64,000 nucleotides of DNA, from the NCBI RefSeq assembly GCF_963576545.1, contig NC_083655.1, positions 17,126,204 through 17,190,203 of the forward strand. Direction: 5' to 3'. The position numbers were made by a program, and so were the translations under genes. How positions within the stretch are numbered: position 1 is the stretch's first letter; the number at the start of each line of letters is the position of its first letter. The notes under the pieces were generated by a model, which saw nothing but the letters and a program-made list of their open reading frames with translations, was not told where the DNA came from and searched no databases. This document shows, one piece after another, positions 48,890 to 61,145 of the stretch. This stretch comes from Limanda limanda. Its lineage: Eukaryota; Chordata; Actinopteri; Pleuronectiformes; Pleuronectidae.

Positions 48890-50303
48890 TGGCTAAGGCT
48901 TTATAGATCTTGTGTCTAACACGGCTGCTCATTTAGGAGCTGGAGTCTACATCCGCAGATTAATAACCACAATTCTCCCAAACGCCAACCACCTCTCTTT
49001 TGGAACCCCTTCATCCTGTCGTTCTCTTCCAAAACAGGAAGCCTAGCCAGTGAGCCGTTCAGCCAAAATGGGACCCCCCACCACCACCACCGCCAGCCCC
49101 ACCATCACACACACTCAAACACTCACACAAATATCTTCTTCCCAAAGAGTTCCAGAAGAAGCCATGGTGGCTGGTTATCTGATGACGGCCAGGCTTAGCT
49201 CTCTGTCTGGGATGTGAGGACTGGAAGAGCACTAATGAAGGCTTGTTGTTGGAGCAGGATTAGCGGAGACAGGCAGCGGATGGCGAGAGGGGCTGGGAGA
49301 GGAATGAGCGTGTTAGTAGGAAAGAGAGACCACTGATTAGCTTGAAAGAGGCGCACTAGCACACAAACACACGCACGAATGTGGTCAATATAAGACTCTT
49401 AACTGTGGCCCCAACTGCCAGGGTTTCTTGCGTATATCCGTGCAGCTCTTGCATTCCTCAGCCAAAACATAATTGTTCCACGCTGGTAAAGAAAACATTA
49501 TTCCAGGTTTGTTAACAATTTATTTGTATAATATCGAAATGATTTTTCCATTGCCCAATGCATGCATTTGGTTTTTCATCTAATCAATTTGTATCTGAGC
49601 ATGTGTGTGTGTGTGGGTGCGCTTGCTTTCTCCCCCTTCTCATGAACTCTGATTCTTCCCAGCTGTTTTAAAGAAACACAGCAGCCACAAAACTTCTCTG
49701 CGAGCCAACTTCCTGGCTTTGTTTGTTATGTTCTGTCATTCTAAATTTACCCCGCTCCTTGGCATGATGTACTTTCCCATCCCCTCCCTCTGTAAATGTA
49801 ACTAATCTACTCTGTGACATATTCTGGCGCAGGAGTGGAGGTGATAAGAGAACTCGCTCCCCTGACGCATCAATCACTGCTACATTCCTGTGGAACAATG
49901 CCATTTCTGCTCTTTCCTCATTGCCGCCATAGAATTTCCCCTTGAATCCCCCTTCTTCTCTTATCTACTTTCAAATCTAAAAGTTCACTGTGGAAGTGCC
50001 GATCGCCGTCCTGTGCAACAGTCGTCCAGCGTTTCTAAATGAGCGGCTCCCTTGTGAGCGACGCTAGCTGCCGTACGCCAAACCGGGGTGTAAATGTGTG
50101 GCGGCTCGCCCAGACAGCGAAACCCAGATATGGAGCATGTGGCGGGGCTCTCTCTGCAGTCTGGCCCTACAGCTGCCCCTCCGCCAATTACCCTCATCCA
50201 CACACACACACACATAAAGAGAGTAACAACCTAATGTATCTGTGCAACACGTGTACAGAAGATAATTGCATACAATTCCCTTCCTGTCACAAGGCCTTCT
50301 TTA

Positions 50304-50450
50304 GTTCAATTCATTTTCATTTGTATAGCACCGAATCACAACTTTTACATTATCTCAATACACTTTACATAGTAAGGTCGAGACCTTGAACATTCTCGAG
50401 AAACAGTTCCCACAATGAGCGAGAAGGTTATAGACTGGAGAAAAAAACAA
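50304..50450 (+). mobile_element. Fragment of a common percomorph-type interspersed repeat
   Basis: Segments GTTCAATTCATTTTCATTTG, TATAGCACCGAATCACAAC, CTCAATACACTTTACATAG, AAGGTCGAGACC and CCCACAATGAGC follow the order of a widespread fish repeat whose consensus has TATAGCGCCAAATCACAAC. Decayed and non-coding. Confidence 0.6.
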
Positions 50451-53400
50451 CTCATCTCTAAAAAATAGAGATGTCTCAACAATGCAACTGAAGCATGTTT
50501 TGCCTGCATTAAGACCTATGGTGCCAAATAGAAAAGCATTGTAAATCCTACGTGTTGTTTAAATACAACTCCCTCAAACCTGAGGGTTGGTAGATAGTAG
50601 ATAGAGGCATGAAATAATGTCTCTAAAACTCTGCTGCAAACTGCTTCAGTATCCCTCCCGTGGAAACACGAAACATGTATTTACATTTTGCGCACCTTTA
50701 GTGTCTGTTTGTATCGTCTCTGCTACGGTGTAACTATTTGAGTCATTTATTTTATTTTTATTTTTGGTCGTAAAGTATACAATTTTAAGGTTTCAGTTTT
50801 CAAAGAAAACGTTTTTTTTCACAAGAAGAAGCCTCTTTTGTCTTTGGTTCCCCTCAGCGTCTCTGGAATGAGATCGGTCAGATAAGAGATGCAGGTGTTT
50901 TGGTCTAAGAGCACGCTGGGCCCCTGTCTCCATCTGCCGCCTTGTGCACCGTGAACTCAAAAGCTTCTTGAGCGCACAATGCAGCAGTGAGGTGTGAATG
51001 GGATTTCTTTTAGCACCCTTGACGCAGAAGACACTGTCACAGGTCGGCCTTAATGGATCCTAAAACTGCAGGAACAACATTAACACTGTAGCCCCAAAAC
51101 TGGCAGTTTCCATTGATGGCATCCAGGGCTATTTCTGAGAAAGGAATCATGGGGGTTCGTTTTCTGTATGAGAGACAATATGTGAAACATTGTGTCAGTG
51201 TGGGGCAGTGGCTGTGAACTAGCGCCCATTTTTCTTTTCTTTTTTTACATTATTTTATGTAACATTTAGTTTTATATTTTTCATCTGCTTGTACTTATCA
51301 TTTCCTTTATATATTCCACAAGCTCTGATGTATAATTTTGTATAAGTTTTTCCTCATATGCTTGTTTTTAACTTTTTGTTTTATTTTTTCAGATACTCTT
51401 ATTTAACATTTTATTTTATTTCTTTCACATGCACCATAACCATGACTCATAATAGCAACCAAAACTAAAAGAAAGAGAAAGACGGAATTGATTTAATTAA
51501 CAGCTCTTAAAAATCAAAAGATCAGAGCAAATTCCAGCCTTGTGTGACAACATGCTAGGAAGATAAATAAATTAAAGAGACAGGACTTAGTTGCCAAAAA
51601 CGTTTCTTTCAAGAGTCAGTCGAATGGAACAGATCACTGCGGCTTCCTGCAAGACATCTGCACATCAAATAAAACCTTAAATAGACCATAACATCTACTA
51701 ATGAATCCCATGAACAAACTCCTTAGGCGGAAATGTGTCCGTCATGCTGAAGTTTGACCCATATGAGAATGTCAGTGATGATATTGTAAAGTTTTTGTTT
51801 CTTAATTCAGAAGGAAGCATATAGGTAACTTCACACTAAACACAAACCTGGTTTTAAATCAATTGGATGAGCTGTTAACAGTGAGTTCCTCTCATCCTTC
51901 CATCACCATGGAGAGCCCCTTTTATCTCCATCTCTTCCGTAGACTTGATGTAAAAATGGAAATAGACTGCGGGTCTTTTTCCGTAGACTTAGGCTTGAAA
52001 CTTGATATTAACATCCGTATATGATCAAATAATATCTCACTGGTTGCAAAAATAAGTCTGTTTCTATCGTAGTCTATGAGAGAATGAGACAGTTTTCTCA
52101 CTTGATTTAGTCTAAACCATTACTTCCAAGTCTTCCCCAATGTAGCATGATGTTAATTTTGTAAATCATTGAACCATTTACAGTCAAATAAACAAAAGAG
52201 CATTATATGCATTATGGCAGGCTGCAGGTGAAGGTGGTGCGTTGTGTCCTTGAGCTCCAAATATGTTGTTTTCTGGTTTCAACAAACGAAGATATGGCGT
52301 TACACAAAAGCCAAACCAAACAGTAGAAGACACAGATTGGTAACGTATCCCATACCCAACTCAAAGGGATCAACCCTCTGCTGCATTCCTGCAATTTGAT
52401 TAATTGAATTCAAATGGAAAAATGTCTCCTGAAAATGCAGCACTGTATTCTCTGTCTTGCACAGTGTGCAGGTGCTCAGCTGCTCATTGGAATTTCTTCG
52501 CTCCAAATAAATCCATAACTTTATCCCTGAGTCCCATGAAGCCTCCAAGGCCTGGCTCTTCCTCAGCCAGCTGCGGCTTCGTGGAATGAGAGGTCACTAG
52601 AAGCTTAAGATTCAGGCACATATTTGCTGAACAGTCGATGCTGCACACTTTAATATCCTCTGTTGAGGTTAATTATTTCTATTATTTTGCTCATAACCTC
52701 TTTTGATATCGTCACTAAGTTTGACACGCAGCACAATTTGGTGAATGAGATGATGAAGTGCGTTAGCTTTGTGATTCTTAACTCACCGACCAAGGCAGGA
52801 TCACCATCTGCGACGAATGGGGTTGACTTTTTCTAATGACGTTGCTTTTTAACTAACACCTCCAGTTTTACAAAGAAAAAGTCTCCAGAGGTGATACCCT
52901 TGCTGCAGGATCAAAGCCAACAGCTCCCCTTTGAAATCTATATATAATCATTATAATTTAGACAAAAAGAGACAACTGGGAATTGTCGTTGTGGTCAGAG
53001 GACTCGTCAGTAGCCAGAAATATGTCTTGAGCTTCCTTGAACCCATCCAGTGCAAGTGGCCGGTTGTTGTCTGACGTGGGACCAGCCGGAGGTACTTGAA
53101 GCAGACAGAGGTATTTGCTTAACAGGGGCAATTATCCTGTCCATAGATATGCTGCTAGCAGGCTCCTTCCGAACAGTGACCATGCACTCCTTCAAATACC
53201 CCAGCGGTAAATAGTTTGTTATTTTGGTGAGAAACCAGACAGACTGAAGAGCTGCACTTGTTGCCCTCTTTTCTTCAGTTAAAGTAGGTGAATAACGATG
53301 GCATCGGAACATCCAGCTCCTACAGTGCCAATGAGCCTCTGACTGCTCATGGTAGGACTCTGTCTACATATGACTCTTTGTCTGCATGGTCATCGAGTTG

Positions 53401-54461
53401 TGAAGCCCAGCCCGGCAGTTTTCACACCAAAACGGGGCCAACAGCATTTTAAAAATTTAAAACTTCAAGGGCTGTAAAAAACTCTTTGTGATATCGTGTC
53501 CTTTTCCAACAGTAATTGTTTCAATGCGCACAAGGCAAACTGGTGTAGTGGACATGATAAATCTGTATTTACCAGATCATTCGTCCCTATAGCAGTGGTT
53601 TTTCATGTCTTTCTGCTTTAGGCTCTTTGAGAGTGACACTTTTTCTTGCCTGACAAACAACAAACAGCTTCTTCTTGCTTCCTGCAACGTTTTCCATCAG
53701 GTCTGCAATTACGTTTCCTGAGTTGCAAATTCAAATCATCACTCCTCAGTGAAGTGCCTTCCTGGTTTTAAGATTAGGAAGATTTGTAAAAAAGTCAAAA
53801 TATATTAACAATAATGGGCCAATTCATACTAAATTAATTAGCCAATTTTTATTTTGTTTAGTAATATATTTACTTTCTGGCCCTTGGACAAATCTCGATG
53901 GCCCCCGGGCCGGGGCACACAGACTGATGTTGGGTAAAAGGCAGACAACGCCATGAGCCTTCCATCACTCTGTCTGTGCTGTAAGTGCAGCTGTCTGCAT
54001 CTCCAGAAAGGAGTTCAATGAATGAGAGCAGCCGTTTTTCTCAGCGATGGTTCAACATTTGTGATTGTTTACAACGTGGAACTAATAGCCCTGTGGGTGT
54101 TTCAAGTTTCCTCCATTTGTTTCCTTCTTCTTTCATGTCTGGCTCTTTATGTCACTGGATTCAGTGTGCAGGCTACAGCTTCTCCCGACCATGTTGCTTG
54201 CAGTATTTCAGCTCAGTTCCGGTACCACAACCTCTTTTTAATCTCACAAAATGTGGAAATTGGTCACATTCTCTGCTGAAGTGCAGTTTCCTTTGAAATC
54301 CCCTTCAATAGTGCTGACCCAGGGGCAACGCAGGGGAAAAAAGCAATCTTTTCTTAGCAGAGGTAACTGCTGCCCTCCTCGTCTCCGTTTAGAATCAGGT
54401 GCTGTTTAAGGTGACTCTCTCAACAGGGAGACTGACTCTGTACCTGTCTCTGTGTCTTCAG

Positions 54462-54885
54462 GCCGCCTCGTAAGACCCCCAGCACAGCGTCCCAGGACAT
54501 ATGGGACACGGTGTACCTGCCAGCTGAGAAATCACCCACGTCCAACCCTCGCAACTCCGTTGGGCAGGGATCCCATAACGGCTACCTGGGAACGTCCAGC
54601 TTCAACGCCCGCGTCCTCCTGGAGACTCAGGAGCTGCTGAGGCAGGAGCAGCGACGCAGGGACCAGGAGGCCAGCAAGGCCAGGCCGCCTCCCACACAAG
54701 AACCGCTCGGCGGCAGCACCTATGACCACATCAGGGACCACGCTCAGACCCCTGGCTCTGCCCCGGTGCAGCCCCCACCTCAATCCAAGGGGCCCTACAG
54801 ACAGGACGTGCCCCCGTCGCCTTCTCAGATCGCCAAACTCAGCCGGCTTCATGGTTCGGAGAAAGGAAGGCAGTTCTACTCCTGA
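54462..54885 (+). CDS. pard3: pard3, last coding exon (C-terminus and stop)
   Basis: 424 bases: one base completing an Arg codon, then 140 codons and TGA at 54883-54885. Recognisable Par-3 C-terminal landmarks occur in order: ASQDIWDTVY, GSHNGYLG, SFNARVLLETQELLRQEQRR (a predicted helix), then a Pro-rich linker. The end is YRQDVPPSPSQIAKLSRL and the last residues are KGRQFYS. The NARV-LETQELLRQEQRR and RQDVPPSPSQ blocks identify PARD3 rather than PARD3B. The Par-3 C-terminal region is known to take part in binding of partners such as Tiam1 and kinesin-2 (family knowledge). The linker between the helix and the RQDVPP block seems longer and richer in Pro/Gly than the mammalian one as I remember it. 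The exon is GC-rich compared with flanking DNA, as expected of coding sequence. Confidence 0.95.
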
Positions 54886-55465
54886 GCCAGTAACAGTACT
54901 TCAAGATTAGGACTGATTCTAGAACGCATCAACAGGGAAAAACGCAAAGAGGGCAATACATGATTTTTTTATATATATATAATGCTGAGACTTCCATGGG
55001 ATTGTTGATAAATAATGTTGATATTTAAAAAAAGATGTTTTTTATTCTAAGAATCCTTTTTAGCTGTATCCAAGGAGTTGAGATGTTTTATCCTCTACAA
55101 AGATCATATATGTGTATAAGTGCCTTTTAACCCATTGATTGTTGATTGTTCACCTTTTGTAGCCACAGACCACATGTCTGGGCTCATGATCTGCAGCTCT
55201 GACTCATCCATCACACTCTCAATAGAACAGCTGAGGGCAACTGGTTACAGAACCACATCATGACTCTGAACACATGACGCAGTGGAAACCCTGCTGGTGT
55301 GAGTCAGGCTTCTTTCTGCTGTTCACTGGGACTCTGTCAGCCACCACTGTCCATGTGGAGGGGGGTGTAGGTGCTGGCAGGAGTTGGGAGTGACACAGTG
55401 TGGAGGTTAGCACAGCTCGTGTGAACCGCCGACTCAGAGCTTGGGCTTCGGCCACGACCACTCAA

Positions 55466-55477
55466 CCCCCCCCCCCC
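55466..55477 (+). repeat. C12 homopolymer
   Basis: Twelve consecutive C residues in the probable 3' UTR. Confidence 0.95.
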
Positions 55478-55649
55478 TCTGTTCGGAGAAACGTCCCTTT
55501 TGGTTTCCCCTCCAACCCGGGTTTAATATGATAATCCTGAATCCTCTGTTCCTCTCCGCTCGCTGCTTTATCTCCGCTCTTCTCTCTCGTTACATCGTCA
55601 CCACCACCAGACCAGACTCTCAGTGGAGGGAAACAGCTTAAGATCTCTG

Positions 55650-55666
55650 CCCCCCCCCCCCCCCCC
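55650..55666 (+). repeat. C17 homopolymer
   Basis: Seventeen consecutive C residues followed by ACCC, in the probable 3' UTR; prone to length errors. Confidence 0.95.
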
Positions 55667-56094
55667 ACCCAGGGAATCCAGCAGGATAAATGGGGTCAGG
55701 CCTGGGTTATTAGTTAACGTACCTCATTAAAAATGAATGCAGCCCTTTGTGCTTGTTTGTTGTCATGTGCGGCGAGGGGTAAGGAGCAGCGACCTTGCTG
55801 CCCGGGCTCTGGCCCCAGTGTGACTCGGCTGTAACAGAAGCCTTGTTGGACCCATAGGTGTCTGAGCGCTTTCTCACTGAATATTTCATCATGGTGGTTG
55901 CATGGGGGGGGCACATGGCTCTGCAGTCGGGGGCCTCAGTGAGGGGCAGCCTATCCACAGGCCAGATACAATGGAGCTGATTTTGTTTTCCATTTCTGAT
56001 GATGTCCATTGATAACAAACCACTCATCATTCAATCAATAGGGAGTGGTGCAGTTTTCAAAGTGTGGCTGAGAGTGTATGTGTACGACCATGTT

Positions 56095-56120
56095 TGTGTG
56101 TGTGTGTGTGTGTGCGTGTG
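56095..56120 (+). repeat. (GT)n microsatellite
   Basis: Short GT array with one GCGT interruption. Confidence 0.93.
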
Positions 56121-56455
56121 TTGGTTCCTGTATTTCTATCCCTGTAAGGACAGGAATTTGAGCATTAGTCCAAGTGATGACACTTTATAACACTCTCTGC
56201 ATTTATCAAGACATTTTCTTGAAAAGCAAAGGTAATTGTCAAAATTGGGTTTAATTTAATTTGTCCTATGACCTTTTCCCTCTGAGTTTTGGTGCAATGC
56301 TTCCCTTCAGTATGTTTAACACAAAGCCATGAAATCAGGTTTATCAGAGAAGCCTGGTTAGAGGCAGGTGCATGGAGACTGCTGTTGTCGTAGTAACCAG
56401 GATATTATACTGTAAATGAATCCTAGTAGGCTCTGGATAAAGATCATAATTAGAA

Positions 56456-56461
56456 AATAAA
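56456..56461 (+). terminator. Candidate poly(A) signal AATAAA
   Basis: Canonical hexamer about 1.57 kb after the stop, followed within 50 bases by a GGAGCTTTTGTCTTC GT/T-rich stretch that could act as downstream element. One of four AATAAA candidates. Confidence 0.3.
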
Positions 56462-56622
56462 ACTTGATAGAAATAATAGAACTGTTATGACGGAGGAGCT
56501 TTTGTCTTCACAACTGCCGAAAAAAGAGAGTGTGCATTTGTGTATGTGCTTCCTCACACTTACAAGTGTAAGTAAACTACAGTAGCAGTGTGTTTGCTCA
56601 GCTCCCAATTTTCCACTTTGTA

Positions 56623-56641
56623 TGTGTGTGTGTGTGTGTGT
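56623..56641 (+). repeat. (GT)n microsatellite
   Basis: Nine GT units in the + orientation. Confidence 0.92.
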
Positions 56642-57135
56642 TCATGTAGGTGGACATGTGTTTAAGTGTCTGTGCACGCTGCCAGTAACTGGATGCTCCA
56701 ATATGCCTCTGAATATGTCTTGGCAGCCGTGTTAACCACTTGGCTGCTGAGTGGGAGCGGAGCAGAGGAGTGGGAGGGAGCAGAGAGAGGAGGCCTGACC
56801 TTCCAGATGATTCAGTCAATGGAGTAATCACAACTATTCCTCTGAGTCTGCTCCACAAACAGGAGGTTACCGACAAGGCTGCTTATTCATCTGACTGTCA
56901 GATCCGACATGTTTGGGCTTTTCTGTTTGTGTGGATGAACTTTAATGTGGGTTTTTTTATCACTGGCTACATGCATACTGCTGAGATGGTTGGAAACGAT
57001 GACGTAGACACTCAGCGCTGTTTGCTGATTGGGACTTTTTGATCAAGACAAAGCCTTCACTGATTCGTCAGGCTCTTATCATGTGACCCCTGACCGGCAT
57101 TAACCTCAGCTTCCAGTGAAGAACACAACACAGAC

Positions 57136-57141
57136 AATAAA
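57136..57141 (+). terminator. Candidate poly(A) signal AATAAA
   Basis: Canonical hexamer about 2.25 kb after the stop, followed by CCTGTTGTTTCT within 40 bases. Confidence 0.3.
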
Positions 57142-57312
57142 TTACAAGCATTACTGACCCTGTTGTTTCTACTGAAAGCTGTTTGATACAATGATGCAAC
57201 TATTTACATGTGGGAGACGAGCTGGTATTCGAGCGTGTCCAGCTCGTGTGGACTGGTCTGAAAACATCATTTTCTAAATGTAATAGAGTAGAATGGAGCC
57301 TGTGTTTTTTTT

Positions 57313-57325
57313 GGGGGGGGGGGGG
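57313..57325 (+). repeat. G13 homopolymer
   Basis: Thirteen consecutive G residues preceded by T8. Confidence 0.95.
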
Positions 57326-57892
57326 TGTCCTTCGACTGTCTGCAACATCTAATGAGTTTTTCCTCCACATATGCAAATGTGATCCTATGCCATAATACGT
57401 GTTTATTATTTGTGTTGTGTAATTAATGTTTGCGTGGCACTTCTGTGACACATGGATTCCTCCCGCAAAGTTATTGTTTCAGAGAATCTTTTTTTTTTTT
57501 TTATCCTGGGAGGAATGAGAAATATATTGTTATTGTTTCATTACATTTTTATGACCATCATTGTTTTTTTTATCATCCACAGTATAGTATTATGGTTGTA
57601 AAAGAGGACTAATATGTAAGCATTGTGCAATTTCCATTTTTACAACAGTGCATCATTAAGAGCCGTGTCTGCTGTTCTCTGTACAAACAATATGAACTTT
57701 TTTCAATGAATAAATCCAGGGTGCTTTCAATCCTTGATACAATACTTTCCATTGATTGTGTTGCTTTAAGAATCATTAAGAGTTTCTCTGCGTGACACCA
57801 CACCAGCAGACGCATAATTGAAGGACAGTAATGAAAATCTTGCTGCTTCCTTTCCTGCATGACTCAATTCATAATTTTTCTCCATCCTGATC

Positions 57893-57898
57893 AATAAA
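57893..57898 (+). terminator. Candidate distal poly(A) signal AATAAA
   Basis: Canonical hexamer about 3 kb after the stop codon, followed within 30 bases by the T- and GT-rich TTTTCTTTCTGACGTTCGTG, the arrangement expected of a cleavage site. Another AATAAA lies at 57709. Confidence 0.35.
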
Positions 57899-58802
57899 TT
57901 TTCTTTCTGACGTTCGTGTTTGAACGAGAAGAATTCAAAACCGTTGAGTCATCTGCGATCGACAGCTCAGCCCTCACGGCTTCAGCTGCCTAAAACAAAT
58001 AAAAACTGAGATAAGAAAGTGAGGATTTTATGAATGTGTCATCTCACAGCTTCAAGAAAGTAAAAACAAGTTGAACCTCCGCAAGAAGACACACGTCCTC
58101 CCTGTCCCTCCATCGCTTTTATCTCTGTGCCTGACAGGTCTCTAACAGCTGCTCAGGAGGCCGTGGCTCGACTCCTGATCACGTCCTGTGATGGTGATAA
58201 AGACAATAGTTCACTCAGTGATGTGGAACTCCAGGGGAACGGCCGGTTTTAGAAGAACTGCACAGAACTGCTGCCAAATCGCTCCTCACCCAGAGGAAGG
58301 GAGAGGTCTTTGAAAGAATCTGTCTGGTCTGAGGGGAAATGTACAAGACAACACAACTGGACCTTCACTCATGTCCCACCTTCGGGGATGAGGGTGGAAT
58401 TGAGTTGAAGGGAGAGGGGGGGGGGGGGACATTTTGCCTCTAATAATAATATATTATTATAAGTTTAGAACATTAGTAATTATTTAGCATCATAGTTGTG
58501 AACACATGGATGAGCTACACTCGCCCTTTGTAACTCTGAACACACAGGGGGGTATATTTCTGACACCCACTGGGATCCTGCCCAACACACTCAATTGAGC
58601 ACCAAATGTGTGTTAATCCGCCACTAAAAATAGTCCTGAAAAACTGCTCTGTGTCTTCCTGTTTGAGTAACATTGCAAAAACTACAGGGCCGTTTGAAAA
58701 TGATGTTGTGTTGTCATTCCACACAAAGTCAGGATGGTGCCTTGTTCACTCGTATGACCTCTGCCACGGAGTTTCTGTTCTAATCTGCTGTGTTTGTTTG
58801 TT

Positions 58803-59030
58803 CAGGGGGGAGGATCCAGAATTATTTCTTCATGACCTCAACATTGTGAAATAGGGCGTTTTTCAACATTTCGCTGATTTGTCAGCTAATAATAAAACAG
58901 AAAAAGACACTGATATTTATGCGTTTGTGCAGATCCAAATAAAAATCTGGATCTAGTGATGAGGTTAAATGAGGCTTCATAAGAGGACTGCTGGGCCTTG
59001 GCAGAGGTTCGTGCTCAACTGAGGGAGTTT
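58803..59030 (+). mobile_element. Teleost interspersed repeat, copy 1
   Basis: Shares with the copy at 60850 the core GCAGATCCAAATAAAAATCT followed by GGATCTAGTG, and the end GGGCCTTGGCAGAGGT with GTGCTCAACTGAG. The upstream part (GGGGGAGGATCCAGAATT, AAATAGGGCGTTTTTCAACA, TTGTCAGCTAATAAT) also matches this common fish family as I know it. No coding capacity; class undetermined. Confidence 0.65.
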
Positions 59031-59989
59031 CTCATTTGATCTCTGGCTATCTTGATTTGAACACATTTTTTTGTGTGGATGTAGAATATAGGATTTCATT
59101 ATGTGAGTGATTGTGAGTGATTTGTTTCTGCATCTGCTCTGTACCAGGTTTATTTGGTTCATTGGAAGATATGGGAGTGTTTCAAGCTATACAAGGTATT
59201 TACTGAGGAGCATTATAATGCCATTCAACAGTGCAGTGAGAATATATTTACAGACAATAAATTCAGTTTGTCTGGAGAAGTGAGTTCCTCGTGATGTCAA
59301 ATGATGACATCAGAGATGTAACCTCCATCATCATATTCATGGAGGTGATCTGAAGCCATCAAAACACAACAGGGTTCATTCCAGCATGATACACAACGCG
59401 GCCTGTAACTGAGTGGGTGCTCTGCCCTGAACCCCTTAGAGGCCGGGGGGGAGCAGTAAAGCTGTCTCTGGCCCCGCCCCGTCCCATCGTTACTCACACC
59501 CAAAGAGCTCTGCTGCCTCTTTAACTTCCCCCTCCTGCTTTACCACCATCATAATATTCCATAATGAAAACCTTCAGAGATTCCCAGTGATCAACAGCAG
59601 ACACCGTCATTGGGCCCAGTTTGATTTTATTACTCAACTTTATCCGCTTGACCCCTGCAGGCCAGACCAGGAGACCCCTGCCTTGGCAAGTGCAAGTATG
59701 TTAATATGAGAAACAGATGGGATCCGTGTGAACTGCCCGTACATTAAAAAAAAACACTTGAGCCCGGGGATTTGGGAAATCATTTTTTACACTCCGCTCA
59801 GCTGCTGAGGCAAGAGTGGGACTCACCTGTTTTAGGTTGAAGAACCTGCTTCTCCCTCTGATCCACGAGCCGCTGCCCCACTGGGGTTTCAAAAGAGGAA
59901 GCCGACTTTGTTGTCGGAAAAACTCTAGTCATAAATCTTGGCAGATGCACGGGGAAGCCAATTGTGGAGGGCTGACATGAACGCAAGCG

Positions 59990-60061
<72 letters not shown>
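59990..60061 (+). repeat. (AC)n microsatellite, left arm of an inverted pair
   Basis: 72 bases of AC with one AAAC interruption near 60012. It is the reverse complement of the GT array starting 121 bases downstream. Confidence 0.98.
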
Positions 60062-60065
<4 letters not shown>

Positions 60066-60180
60066 GAGATACGCACACACACCTGGAGGTTCTTCCCTTA
60101 AGCTCTGGGTAACATCTGGTGAGTGCGTGTGTCTGAAGAGAGGCCGGTCTTTGTAATGGGCTAATGTCTTTCACTCTTGT

Positions 60181-60181
<1 letters not shown>

Positions 60182-60272
<91 letters not shown>

Positions 60273-60289
60273 TGGGTGTGGGTGTGTGT
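60182..60289 (+). repeat. (GT)n microsatellite, right arm of an inverted pair
   Basis: 87 bases of pure GT then a GTGGGTGTGGGTGTGTG tail. Able to pair with the AC array upstream. Confidence 0.98.
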
Positions 60290-60849
60290 ATGATGGAATA
60301 CAAAAGTCAACCAGATGATAAGGAACAGAGGGAGGTTATACTGTGTGTTAACCAGAAGAAAAGATGGCTTCACCTACTTCATAGTAAGACGTTTTGTTTC
60401 CACTGGAACTTTTTATGGCCACATATCACTAGAATTTGGAGGAAGGTTTTCAGGCTGTCGTCCTGTACATTGACCTGTGACACAGTCAGGTTTACTGGAG
60501 TCATCCAGAACGGAGCTGAGTATATTTTCAGAGTTTAATCTGTTGCATATGGGTGAATAATTCACATTTTTTTCCTTTTTCTCTCTACAACATGGAAAAT
60601 ATATCAAAGTGATTCAAGCTGCGTGATTTTACTGTCTCAGGAAGAGAGAAGGTCCATCTCCAAGAGAGTCGACTCAAGACAGAACGTATTATCTTGTCAT
60701 AACCGTTTGTATTAGATTATATCTGGACTTTGACATTTCTGATGTGTCGGACCCTCTGACACATCTCGAACATCTGTTAGGTGAAACTTAACATATTTCA
60801 AGATTCCTGCTCATCTTTCATCCAGTCAAGACAAAAGCAACGCAGCATT

Positions 60850-61145
60850 TAAACCTTCGCCAAGGATCATCTGGAGCAGGAAATAAGGTTTGATCTGGAC
60901 CCATATCAGCTGCAGATTATTTTTCACCTCCTTCAACATTATGTGATGTTTTTTACATTCTGTTAATTTCTCAGAGAGTGATCCATGGATTTGATGAGAA
61001 AAACCAGACATGTTTAGGAGACAGATTTTTATGAGGTGCAGGTCCAAATAAAAATCCAGATCTAGTGGAATTGCATGTGGTTTCATGGACACAGAAACGT
61101 AGGTACAGTTGGGCTCTGGCAAAGGTATTTGCTCTCACATATCGT
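60850..61145 (+). mobile_element. Teleost interspersed repeat, copy 2 (both ends visible)
   Basis: Begins AAACCTTCGCCAAGGAT. It contains TTCTCAGAGAGTGATCCATG, GTTTAGGAGACAG and the core CAGGTCCAAATAAAAATCCA with GATCTAGTGG, and ends GGCTCTGGCAAAGGTATTTG. The ends form an imperfect inverted pair (CCTTCGCCAAGG against CTCTGGCAAAGG), compatible with a non-autonomous DNA element. Same family and orientation as the copy at 58803. Confidence 0.65.

Larger units (their letters stand above)
54886..57920 (+). other. pard3: Probable pard3 3' UTR (end uncertain)
   Basis: Follows the stop codon without a splice signal I can support. The first 250 bases are AT-rich, with an (AT)n run at 54969-54980. Candidate poly(A) signals are ATTAAA at 55726 and AATAAA at 56456, 57136, 57709 and 57893. 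None can be chosen from sequence alone, so the UTR could be 0.9 to 3 kb. It contains C12 (55466), C17 (55650), G13 (57313) and GT arrays at 56095 and 56623. A GTGCCTT at 55120-55126 matches the miR-124 seed. Confidence 0.5.

Noticed and set aside
53007..53312. 101-codon minus-strand frame in a region that looks like a decayed transposon
   Set aside because: I could not match it to any transposase segment, so no family is claimed.
53592..53930. Possible hAT element: starts CAGTGGTTTTTCA and ends in a GGCCCCCGGGCCGGGGC-type stretch
   Set aside because: The left end resembles hAT termini, but the right end is not its clear reverse complement and no 8-base target duplication is visible.
54022..54279. 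Hydrophobic frame just before the last exon
   Set aside because: Looks like a chance frame in intron sequence; it has no continuity with the Par-3 reading frame or splice sites.
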